Part shown: positions 25,720-36,000 of the stretch, piece by piece
How the letters are laid out: the number at the start of each line of letters is the position of its first letter
Numbering within the stretch: position 1 is the stretch's first letter
Assembly: GCA_013396635.1 (NCBI GenBank)
Contig: WBMW01000177.1
Span: 1 to 64,000 of the forward strand
From: Penelope pileata
Lineage: Eukaryota > Chordata > Aves > Galliformes > Cracidae
Length of the DNA stretch: 64,000 bases
Direction of reading: 5' to 3'
Notes under the pieces: generated by a model
What the model saw: only the letters and a program-made list of their open reading frames with translations
What the model was told of the DNA's origin: nothing
Database searches by the model: none
Made by a program: the position numbers and the translations under genes

Positions 25720-26476
25720 CCAGTTGCAAGGTCCTGAACCTGGGTCAGGACCCAGGCACAAACACAGGCTGCGTGCAAAATGAATTGAGAGCAGCCCTGA
25801 GGAGAAGGACTTGGGGTTGTCGTGGATGAAAAGCTGGACATGAGCCAGCAGTGTGAGCTTGCAGCCCCAAAGGCCAACTGTATCCTGGGCTCCATCAGCA
25901 GAGGGGTGGCAGCAGGGAGAGGGAGGGGATTGTCCCCCTCTGCTCTGCCCTCGTGAGGCCCCACCTGAAGTACTGTGTCCAGGCCTGGGGCCCCAGCACA
26001 AGAAGGATATGGAGCTGTTGGAGCGGGTCCAGAGGAGGACCATGAAGATGCTCAGAGGGCTGGAGCACCTCTCCTGTGAAGGCAGGCTGAGGGAGCTGCG
26101 CTTGTTCAGCTTGGAAAAGAGAACACCACGGGGAAACCTTGTAGTGTGCCTAAAGGGTGCCAACTGGAAAGCTAGAGGAGGATTTTTTACAAGGTCATGC
26201 AGTAAGAGGTTAAGGGGTAATGGCTTTAAACTAAAAGAGGAGAGACTGAGGTTGATGCCAGCAGGAATTTTTTTACCCAAAGAGTGGTGATGCCCTGGCA
26301 CAGCTGCCCAGAGACCTGTGGGTGCTCCATCCCTGGAGGTGCTCAAGGCCAGGTTGGATGGGCCCTGGGCAGCCTGAGCCGGTGGGTGGCAGCCCTGCCC
26401 GTGGCAGGGCGTTGGAACTGGGTGAACTGTGAGGTCCCTTCCAACCCAAAACAATCTGTGATTCCGTGATTCTTTG
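25720..26476 (+). mobile_element. CR1 LINE fragment, ORF2 C-terminus plus 3' UTR
   Basis: This is a well-preserved 5'-truncated CR1. The first part resembles the end of the reverse-transcriptase ORF, with translated blocks such as ELLERVQRRTMKMLRGLEHL and LRELRLFSLEKR at about 26010-26125. The coding frame is shifted near 25935, so the RPHLEYCVQ-type block is read in a different frame from the upstream part. The 3' UTR follows, with GGCTTTAAACT, CACAGCTGCCCAGAGA and GGTGCTCAAGGCCAGGTTGGATGG blocks, and it ends in the GTGATTCCGTGATTCTTTGAT tail. It is not autonomous. Confidence 0.95.
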
Positions 26477-29400
26477 ATCCCTTGCAAAATCACCTTGAAT
26501 GTATAAATGTAGATACGTATTTATACTCACTGAAAAGCTTATTGCTCAGTGCTTGTCTCAAGCCATGTTTTGAGTAAGCTATCTGCCTGTCAAAATCTCT
26601 GCTTACTGATGAGTTTCAAAAAAATGTCTTCTGTGGAAGCATTGAACTGCATTTACATTTTGAATGGTTTCTCCTTCTGCTCACCACTCCTCTCAAGGTG
26701 ATTCCTGTCAGGGGGTGAGATGGTGTGCATGGAGACAGCAGGCAGGGAGTTACGAGCGTTGGTAGCAGCCATGAGCAGCAAGGCTGATCTAACTGCAGGA
26801 AATAGCAGCTGTGGTTGCTGCAGGCTTCTCTGTCCTGACACTGAAGTGTATTACCTTGTTTAAAACAGTCACCGTGTTGGCATTAAATCTCATTCAGTGA
26901 GAATTGATTCTGGTTGTGCAGTTTTTTTTTGGGACACTGTCGTTGGTTTCATGGGGTAGTGAGAACTGTTAATGGCAGTGCATGAAAATACCAGTGGTCT
27001 GTTCCCAGGAGGGCTTCTGTTGCCACTTGGCACAGGCAATGAATCTTCTTTTGCATGGCTTAGAAGCTTCTGGGTATGGGATGGCAGAGAGATTTCTAAG
27101 TTTTGATTTAGGCAAAATCTCTGTTTTGCTTTGTTGCCACTTGAATTGTCCCATTTAGCCCCTGGAACAATGATCCTTGATTCTGGCAGTTCAGTGCTCC
27201 TGCTCAGAAAGGTCAGTAAAACCTACAAACAAACAGAAGTGTAGTGCTGTGATGCATGCAGATAGCTATAGCAACATCCAGGGCTGGTTGTTGTCTGAAC
27301 ACCAGGAAATACAGAGAATTTTGTGGGTTTGGTTTTTTTTTTTGGGGGGGGATTAATTCTTTCTCCTTCCACAAAGTCAAAAAGAGCATCCTTTCTCCAC
27401 TTTTAGGTCTTTCTGAGAAATGTGTAATGAGTAAGTGGCTAAGCAGCATCCCAGCACCTCTTATAGGAGCAAAGTCTGCAGACATTTTGAATTTTAAGGT
27501 GGCAATAATAATGTTTAATGACTGCTCATTTAATAGAAAATTTGATGTTTGAGGGGGAGGACTTTGTAGAATAAACTACTGCCTTCAGGGAACTGAAGAA
27601 ATTTAATTTTTAATTTCACTGCATCTGCCGTAAAAGAAATATGACTCCAAAGGCAGTTTGATGTCCTTTGGAAATGATACTGCTGTTCTTCCAATCCACC
27701 AGGATTAAGTCTTCCTATGTGTTTTGTCTTTTAATTAGCATCCTTCTGCTCCCCTAGACATCCCTCAAAGAAGAACATGTCCTTCCTGTCTTCTTTGTCA
27801 GGTTATGTTTGCTTATTTTATTTCAGTGCTTGCTTTCTGTGGAAGATAGGAATGTGTTCCGTTGCTTGCTTATTGACACTTAATCGTAAAGGGACTTCTC
27901 CTCTCCTGCCCTTGCTCTGATGGCACAGTGCTCGCTCTTTATCAGGACTGTTGGAATGCAAAGTTGCTTTGAGTGCCTTTTCCTGAAGTAATGAGTCATA
28001 CCTGGAATTCAGTAGGATTTCCGTTATGGTGTAGGGTCGGCTGTTTCAAGCCATTGCTTTTCACATCTAGGAGGTTATGCCAGGCTTTCAAACCAAGGCA
28101 GGATAGCGAAGGTCTGTTGTTCATTCCTGGAAAGTGGCTCACTTCTGAGTCACTTGGCTTCTATTTAGGAGGAAGAAGGAGGGAAGTCTTGCAATATCCA
28201 GCTTTTCCTGCAGGGTATTCCGGAATAATGAGCAGTGGGGGGCAGTTGCATCAGTCTTGAAGAAAAAGAGCACTTGCTCTGTTGAGTTGTTGGTGGTGCT
28301 CTCTTCTGCCCAGCAGCTGTCGGCATCTGGTTGGACCTGGGAGCTGAGCAGAAGGCAGTGTGAATTCTGGTGGTCTGAGGTGAAATTTGAGCAGAGGTAA
28401 ATTTTAGCTTCTGTTGTGAATAGACTCTTCACTGACATGGTGAGAACCCTGCAGTGTGAGTTCTGCAGTGTTTCCAGAAGATCTTACTGAGACAGATCTG
28501 AAAAGAAAAAATTACGGCGAGGCTTGGAGGAAGTGAGCAGTTGGCTGGATTGCTTATGGAAAGGGAAAGGAAGCAGATTCAGTGGGAGCAAACCTTCTTG
28601 TGTCAAAGTGATCTTTGCGTTAGCATGTGATGCCTCTGGCACAGTGGCAGGTTATTGGTTGATGTTTAGCCTGGTGCAAACAGCTCTATGACTTCCAGTG
28701 AGGTTACATGCCAGCTCAGTAGCTTTTCCATTGGAAGCCTCAAGAGCAGTGCACGCAGACAGCTGAGGTTTAGGCCAATTCGTTAAGAACTGTTCCATGA
28801 TGAAGAACAGGAGCAACTTCACATAGAGGTGGGACTTTCTGTGTTCAGATCTTGCTCTAGTGTGGCCTTCATCTGCCAGAGACATTCATGCTTTCAGGAT
28901 AACGTTAGGTGAAATGCATCAAGTATTCTACAGAGCCTTCAGTGTAAGCCTGAGACTTCCCAAGTTTCTCTCTGTTCCCACTGATAACTTAAGGTTTTTA
29001 GTGGCAGGTGAGATACAAATGGCGATTGTCCACAAATAGGCCTTGTTCTTGAGTTGCATTCTGAAGTACTCTGTGATGCCTTTCTGCATATCCCAGGCTT
29101 GTTGATGGATGCAGTGTGCTGCAGCAAGTCCTTCGAACACCTTGCAAGCTGCCGTTTTGGCTCTCCTGAGTACAAAATGTTTGAATCCATGTTTCAGAAG
29201 TTGTGCTGCTCCTAACTCTGCTCTGACTATCCTAGCTGAAGACAGATTAGCCTGTTTCTCAACTACTGAAATGCTCCCTTGCCCTGGATGTTGTTGTGTC
29301 TCAGCACTGAAAGAACAAGATGCAAACAGTAGACTCTAATAAAATATTGTTATTTACTTGTTTTAATTAAGCTTTCAGACCATTCTGTTTAATAAATGTT

Positions 29401-31335
29401 TTGTTTTTCTGTGTGCCTTGAAAACTCAATGCCAGAAAGATCTGTACTTTCCAGATAAAATTTCTTCAATGCTAAGACCCTTGCAGCTGGAGTTATCTAC
29501 CAGATTTGAGCAGTGCAGATGTGCTACGCATCACAGCCATATCTGCTCTAGGTTGGTTATAGTTCATGTTGTGTAGTTGTTGGCAAGTTGCATACTTGAT
29601 GTGTGTGAGCAGGAATCTCAATCCAGGTCACCAAGGCTGAAGCTGTTTACATGCTGACTTTTGAGAAGGGTGGAATGACCATCCAGAACAGACCTATATT
29701 TTCAGTTCAGAGACAGGGAGACAGAAATTCTCAAATATGTTTTCTGTAAACAGCTCTGTTCTGTACAGTCCTGCTTCAGCACCGTGTTTAAATATTTAAT
29801 TATGTATATTAAATGAATGAACAATCTACTGGGTTTATTTCAGGTGGCTGTATATCTGATCAAAGTTATGTGCATTCACAAAGGATGCTGAGCAGTCGTG
29901 CTTTCATTCAACTGACAGCTATTGGTTGAGTACAGAGCACTTAGCTGAAGTGGAGACGGATCTTTTTTATCGTAGTTGCAGCTGGTATGTGTGAATGGGT
30001 ACACTTTGGAATCTGAGGTGTTAATGAGTGAAAACAGCCTTGCTGTGCTTCAGTTGGTTAGACTACAAGTTAGTGTATCTGTATGTAATTAAACTATCTT
30101 TTTCTCAGTGGAGCATGGAGGAATTAGTTTGTTATCAGAATGATAAATTCATATACCTGTGTTGTCACAGATGCAGCCAAACTCCTTGCGTGTAAAAAAG
30201 TTGGAAAGCTTCTCTTTTGGAACTGTAGGATTGAAAAAATCAGGAGATTCATGTGATTCACTGCTTTGTCTCCTGCAGGCTAAAACCAGGATTAGTCAAC
30301 ATGTGGATTTTGGCCAAAGCCCAGAATTACCAGATTGGGTTGAGTTTACTACTAGCTACTAACACAAGCATACTTCATTTGGGAAAACAGTTGTTTTGCT
30401 GTTGTCAGAAATTTTGTTTTTTAAGAGTGCAGCGACATTATTTGACCTCATGTTACTCAAACTTTAGTTTGAGATGAAAGAAATATCCAGTGGCTTCTGT
30501 ATGCTGTAGGAGAATTTGGTAGTTTTGTTGCATCCCCTTGGGCAGAGACCTTTGATTCTCACCTGCTGGATCCTGTAAGCAAGGAGTACTGCCTTCAGAA
30601 TTTATCTGTCTGCATAGATGTTTTCCTGATGACATATCCCCTAATTCTCTCCACACTCACCTCAGGAACACAGTGCATCAATGAGTAATGATTTTGAGTT
30701 ATTTAAGACAATTAAAAGGTTAACAGTGGCTGCTGGAAAGTTTAGGGTGAGTTTATCTGTGTGTCCAGTGGAGCTCAAGAGCTACTCTGCATATGCATTT
30801 TTGTTGGAATTGCTCACCAGCTGGGAAGAAGAATGTCAAGTTCAGTCATGTATCACAGAATCTTGTGCTCCCAGATGTCTCAGTTTCTGTACCTTGCTGG
30901 TCAGGTTCTCTGGTTTACAAAGGAGTCCAGACTCCCAGGGCCTAATTCTGTTGTAGCTGCTAATTTGAGAAAGTAAGAATTACTTGTGTCTTCCAGCCTG
31001 CTAGCAAAATTAGCTCTTTCAAAACTTCAGTTGCTTTTTCTTCTACTGGCTAATTAACTTAATGAGCATAATTCCATAAAAACGCACTTTTCTATATCAG
31101 CAGTAAGAGTTCAAAGAACAATTTAATAAAGCAGAATTTCAAGGTACTAAAATGTGAACTGAGAAAAGTCTATATAGATCTGCACTGTATTTTAAATGTA
31201 CTTTTTTTTTACTGTAAAAAATCTGTGAATCTACTTAAAAATTACCGTACTGTAATTTTTAAATGTACTTTGTTGCCCTTGTTGCTTTCACAGTGAAAAA
31301 TATGCTTGACCTTTTAAATGTCCAAAGCTAGACTT

Positions 31336-31358
31336 AAAAAAAAAAAAAAAAAAAAAAA
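31336..31358. repeat. Poly(A) run bordering an assembly gap
   Basis: A run of 23 A residues leads directly into a block of N. The homopolymer probably stopped the assembly. Its true length, and what lies beyond it, are unknown. Confidence 0.95.
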
Positions 31359-31396
31359 NNNNNNNNNNNNNNNNNNNNNNNNNNNNNNNNNNNNNN
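31359..31396. other. Assembly gap (38 N)
   Basis: Unresolved bases inside SHB intron 2, immediately after a poly(A) run. The missing length may differ from 38. No coding exon of SHB is expected here, because the frame between exons 2 and 3 is already continuous. Confidence 0.98.
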
Positions 31397-32567
31397 TACA
31401 CTTAACGAAGTTCTGGACTCTCTGGTCATTCCAATGACTATTTTAGTACTTAGAGTTGTCACTGTTAGAGATTATTAGTTCTTAAATATTCAAGTCTGCA
31501 CTGACCTATCAGTGTCTAGTACTACCTGTGGTGCAATATCAACTTTGCTGCCTGCTATTGAAAGGGGCTATTCTTTATTTAACTTTCGGAGAAATTACTT
31601 TTCTTCATGAATATACTTCCAATATATTGTGTAAAAAAAAGACAAGGAAGCTGTGTGTGTGTCTATCCATATATACATGCATATTTGTATGTTCTGCTTC
31701 TTCCACTTCTTTTCTCTCCTGTCTTTCCTAGATAAATTTTTCTGCTTTAGGATCGAGTATTTGATATTTTTCTCATTAGAGTCTCTGACCACAAGGCATG
31801 AAATAGTAGCCTGTAATCTTCTATTAAGAGGTTATTTCTGTGCAGACCAATGCTCTAATTCTGTGGGTGAAAGAAAAATGTTGGTCGTGGGCTCCTGTAT
31901 TAAAATCTCACACACCAGCAGCCAGTGATGTAGATGTCTTTGGCACTTAAAATGAATATAAATTCTCCAATTGGATGGAATTCTGGCTTCTGTTCCCCAG
32001 TAATGCAAACTTCCTGGTATAACAGTGGTACAGTACTAAACGACAGACAGGCATGTGACATTTGTGACTTAGAAGCAATATGACGTTTGTCTTTGGTCTG
32101 GGAGAATTCAAGAGAGTGTCAACCATGTGTTCTTTTTTATGCAGCCTTTTTTTTTAGTGCAGCATTGTGTCCATGTGCCCATGATTTTAGGAAGACCCCT
32201 GCCATGTATGGCTGTGACCTATGTTTTTCCCAGCCTTGCCATTGCTGCTCATTTACTTTTCTTCTTGACCTCACAAGACAAGATTCCAAGAGACCTTTGG
32301 CTTTCCTAACTTCATTCTGGCACATTCAGACACTGTCTCTACATTCTTCCTTGGTCACTTGACACTGCTTCCATCTCTTGTATTCACAAATGACTTGACT
32401 TGCTCATATACAGTCCTTCTTCATGGTTCAGTGTAATGATACTCCTGAAGACTTGTATTTTCTAGATAAAATGGAAGTAAAACAGTATTCAGAAGGGAAT
32501 TAAATTCATCACCAGAGCTTGACAATCTTCCTTTATGTTGTTTCTATGCACAGTTGATATGTAACAG

Positions 32568-32690
32568 TTCACAGAATCCCAAGACTGTCTGTGGGAAGGG
32601 CCTTCTGGAGGTCTTTTGCAGTGTCCCCAGCAGTAAATGGAGTGGCTCTGGCTTTGTCTCGACAAGGCTGTGTAAACTCCTAAGAACAGA
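32568..32690 (-). mobile_element. CR1 LINE 3'-end fragment, antisense
   Basis: The + strand shows TTCACAGAATCCCAAGACTG, then GGAAGGGCCTTCTGGAGGTC and a CAGTGTCCCCAGCAG block, resembling the reverse complement of a CR1 tail. The copy is diverged and short. A second CR1 starts about 50 bp further on in the opposite orientation, giving a head-to-head pair. Confidence 0.75.
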
Positions 32691-32739
32691 GAAACCAGAA
32701 TTAAAGTGCTTTCTCTGAAGCTTTAACATGCTTATTTTT

Positions 32740-33432
32740 AGTCAAAATCTGATTGTGCTGGAAGGAATCTCTGCAAAGAAGGACCTGGGTGTCCTGGTGG
32801 ACAGCAGGTTGGCTGTGAGCCATCAGTGCGTCCTGGTGGCCAAGAGGGCCAATGGTATCCTGGGGTGCATTAAAAAGAACATGACCAGCAGATTGAGGGA
32901 GATGATCCTCCCCCTCTACTTTGCCCTGGTGAGGCCACATCTGGAGTACTGTGTCCAGTTCTGGGCTCCTCAGTTCAAGAAAGACAGGGAACTGCTGGAG
33001 AGAGTCCAGTGGAGGGCCGCAAAGGTTCCTGGAGCATCTCCCTTATCAGGAAAGGCTGAGACACCTGGGACTGTAGAAGAGAAGACTGAGGTGGAATCTT
33101 ATCAATGCTTATAAATATCTGAAGGGTGGGCCTCAAGTGGATGAGGCCAGGATCTTTTTATTAGTGTCCAGTGGCAAAACAAGGGACAATGGGTACAAAC
33201 TGAAACACAAAGTTCCATATGAACATGAAGAAAAAATTCTTTTCTGTGATGGTGACAGAGCACTGGCACGGGCTGCCCAGAGAGATTGAGTGTCTCCATA
33301 GAAGGAGACTCCACAAGACCCCCGGGATGCCTTCCTATGTAACCTACTGTAGGGAACCTGCTTTAGCAGGGGAGTTGGCCTAGATGATCTCCAGAGGTCC
33401 CTTCCAACTCCTACAACTCTGTGATTCTGTTC
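32740..33432 (+). mobile_element. CR1 LINE fragment with readable ORF2 C-terminus
   Basis: A 128-codon frame at 32728-33114 translates most of the CR1 reverse-transcriptase C-terminus, including the blocks KKDLGVLVDSRLAVSHQC and LVRPHLEYCVQFWAPQFKKD. A frameshift or deletion near 33025 breaks the ERVQRRA...GLEHLPYEERL region. The CR1 3' UTR follows (AAACTGAAACACAAAGTTCC, GCACGGGCTGCCCAGAGAG, GGCCTAGATGATCTCCAGAGGTCCCTTCCAAC) and ends with CTACAACTCTGTGATTCTG. It is among the better preserved CR1 copies in the window, but it is 5'-truncated and inactive. Confidence 0.95.
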
Positions 33433-33961
33433 CTTAATGCAATCTAAGCTAAGGTCTACTTATCACTGCTTCCATTTCATGTTCTTACTGTAGTCCCAGC
33501 TCATTTTCTGCTGGTATTTTGCATTCTCTGGAGAATTTTTTATCAGCATACTTAATTATACTTTGGAATTCATTTTGGTTGATGTTTGTATCTGCATTAT
33601 CTCCTCTTGAAGACTTGACGGCATATAAAAATTTCAGTGTTCTTGGGAATTTATGTACAGTTGCTTGTAAGTGTACTTCACACAGACTGACAGGAATTGT
33701 GTTTCCTGTAATCTGGCTCTGTGAAATCTGGGGTGTGGAAGGCCTGAGACTGTGCTGTGGTCATTAGCTAGAGCAAGCTTTTGCTTCCAGACAGTAAACC
33801 AAATGCAGAGGTGGAATATAGAAGTCTTGTAGCAGCTTGCTATCTGTGTAATTAAGTAGAAATTAAGGAGCGCGTGAAAGTTGAATACTCTAAAATTACT
33901 AACAGAGATGATAAGGCTTGGTCGATAGTGACACTGATGCAATTTTCTTTCTTGACAACAG

Positions 33962-34177
33962 AGTTTCAGAAGCAGGAAGGCATGAAGACCCATCAGAAAA
34001 ACATGCAGCTCTATGACACACCCTATGAACCAGAAGGCAGTGGCGTGGAATCCGATTCTGAAAGTGTGGTGAGTCAACGATTACGAGAAAGCAAATTGCC
34101 ACAGGATGATGACAGGCCTGCAGATGAGTATGATCAACCGTGGGAGTGGAATAAAGTCACCATCCCAGCTCTGGCAG
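33962..34177 (+). CDS. SHB: SHB coding exon 3 (216 nt)
   Basis: The acceptor is ttcttgacaacag ending at 33961 and the donor is gtagga at 34178. The first two bases complete Glu40, and 71 full codons follow (41-111). The exon encodes the linker with the tyrosine-rich block LYDTPYEPEG (57-66), an acidic-serine stretch (ESDSES), RLRESKLPQDDDRPADEYDQPWEW (80-103) and KVTIPALA. In the family, these Tyr-containing motifs are substrates and docking sites for SH2 and PTB partners. The exon length is a multiple of three and both ends are phase 1, so skipping it would keep the frame. It is strongly SHB-like, and the DEYDQPWEW motif is shared with SHD, SHE and SHF. Confidence 0.95.
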
Positions 34178-34392
34178 GTAGGATTCCTAGATTTTACCAG
34201 GAAATTCTCACTTACACAGCATTTGTATTTGCCTTTTGGAAAATTTGAGTATTTCTGTTTTTTGAGGGGGTGAAAGAGTGGGGACAAATCTCTGAAAAGC
34301 AAAAGTGGGTGGTCTGAAATCTTTAACTTCAGAAACTTGCAACATTGCACTTCTTTGGTTGCCTCATCTGAGCTATTGTCAACTGTCTCATG

Positions 34393-34424
34393 TTTTATTA
34401 TTATTTATTATTATTCATTATTCA
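34393..34424. repeat. ATT-type microsatellite
   Basis: An imperfect run of ATT/TTATT units (ttattattatttattattattcatta type) lies shortly after exon 3. Length polymorphism would be expected. Confidence 0.85.
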
Positions 34425-35059
34425 TGTTAACAAACCTCCCATATCTCACCCCTGTTTTAATGAAGTTGATACAGGTAGTATTTATTATGAATGGATCTAT
34501 GACGGAGCAGCTTTGCAAGGTCCTTAAACTGTGGGCCCCTTCTTAAAGGGGCAAAACAAAAAGTAGCTGTATAATGTGCCTGCAGTAACATGCTTGTCTT
34601 CACTGATGTTTCTTTGTGTTTGTCATTTGACGTTTTCCATCTGATAGCAAGCATTCCTATGGATCTGTAGAACTTGTTTTCAGATAATCCTGAACCGCTG
34701 AACTTCTCAGTCAGGGAGATCTTACAGAAAACTCCGCAAATGTCTGTGCTTGTTGTTGGTTATGTTCTCGTTTCTCTCTGCTGTTGTTTTGTGGAAATGA
34801 CTTCATTCACTGGTAATGTGATTCTAGAGGCCAAAAGCTTTTTCATTGGTAGAGTCTCCATGTTTGCAGCAAGGAAGGAGAGCAGTAGGTGTTGTCTGCC
34901 TTGAGTTTAGCCTTCAACGTGTTATGCTGTGGCATCGCTGTTACCTGGTTTGAAATGCTTTTGCCTAGATGAGTAGACTACAAGATGAGTGAAAGAACTG
35001 CTGGGGTCATAAAGTACCAAAGGATAGTGCTTAGCAGTTCATAACCTTCCTAGAATCTG

Positions 35060-36000
35060 CTTAAAGGTGTGATTCCACAGGGGACCATTTATGGAACCCT
35101 TCCTGTTCGATATCTTTATCAATAATCTGGTGGAGGAGAGGGAATGCACGTTATCAAGCTTGGAATGACATCAAATTGGGGTGGGTACAGAGCTGTTAAT
35201 CAGAGGGAATAGGACAGGTTGGAGAAAAGGACTGACAAGAAGCTTGTGAAATCCAACCAGAACAAACTAAAAAATCTACATCTAGAGCAGACTAACCCTC
35301 TGCAGTGATACAGGCTGAGGACTAGCTGGCTTGTCAGGTTGCAGCTTTGCTGGAAATGGCCTAGGAGTCCTTAGAAAAGTGGAGTGAACATGACTTGCAG
35401 TGCTTCCTGGTAGTGATGAAGGATAGAAGCATCCTCTCCCAAGGGAGCAAGACTGCAGCCAGTAGCCCTTTACTTGACATTTCTTGAACAACATGTGCAA
35501 TATTGTGTCTAGCATTCTGATACCAGGAAGATGCTGATAAATGTTGATTTCAGCAGAGAACCACCAAAATGGTAGGAAGCTGCAGCACATGGCCTGTGAG
35601 GAGACACTGAGAGAACTGGCTGTGCTTAGCCTACAGGAGAGAAAGCTTGGGAGAGCTCTAATAGTAGTTTCTCAATTCATCTGAGAAGGTCTTCAAGGAG
35701 AGAGGTAAGCTCTTCACAGGCGAGTAGGTGTGTAATGAGAAGTCTACAGACAACAGGTGTAAGTTCAATCAGGCAAGGTTCTGACTTGATACACAGAAAT
35801 ATTTTTGCATTGGAACTGATTGTCCAGGGAGATTTTGCAGTCTTCATCTTTAGATGTTTCTATCCTGGATGAATGGATGACTGGAAAGAGCTCTGAACAG
35901 TGTGATCTGATCACACAGCAGACCCTGTCTTGACCAGGTTGTACTAGACACCTCCCAAGGTCTCTTTCTACTTGAAATATTCTCTGATTCTGCAGTTCTA
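35060..36000 (+). mobile_element. Ancient, heavily decayed CR1 LINE fragment
   Basis: Blocks in the expected CR1 order can still be seen: AGGGGACCATTTATGGAACCCTTCCTGTTCGATATCTTTATCAATAATCTGG-type sequence at about 35080-35130, GGACAGGTTGGAGAAA, GAGAACTGGCTGTGCTTAGCCTACAGGAGAGAAAGCTTGGG near 35610, GATTGTCCAGGGAGATTTTGCAGTC, and a tail with CTCCCAAGGTCTCTTTCTACTT and ATTCTCTGATTCTGCAGTTCTATG. Many substitutions and small indels show that it is much older than the other copies. Borders are approximate. Confidence 0.75.

Larger units (their letters stand above)
12837..33961 (+). other. SHB: SHB intron 2 (21.1 kb)
   Basis: The intron runs from donor gtaag at 12837 to acceptor acag at 33958-33961. 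A 12-A run starts a few bases inside it. It contains CR1 fragments at 16510, 25720, 32568 (antisense) and 32740, small tandem duplications at 16886-16945 and 23592-23615, a CCTT run at 13296-13312, and an assembly gap at 31359-31396. No exon, tRNA or other RNA gene was recognised. The short open frames have no family resemblance outside the CR1 copies. Confidence 0.85.

Noticed and set aside
25696..26493. 265-codon minus-strand frame
   Set aside because: It is the antisense shadow of a CR1 copy that itself reads in the + direction.
32728..33114. 128-codon frame as a host gene
   Set aside because: It translates the end of CR1 reverse transcriptase and is broken at both sides.
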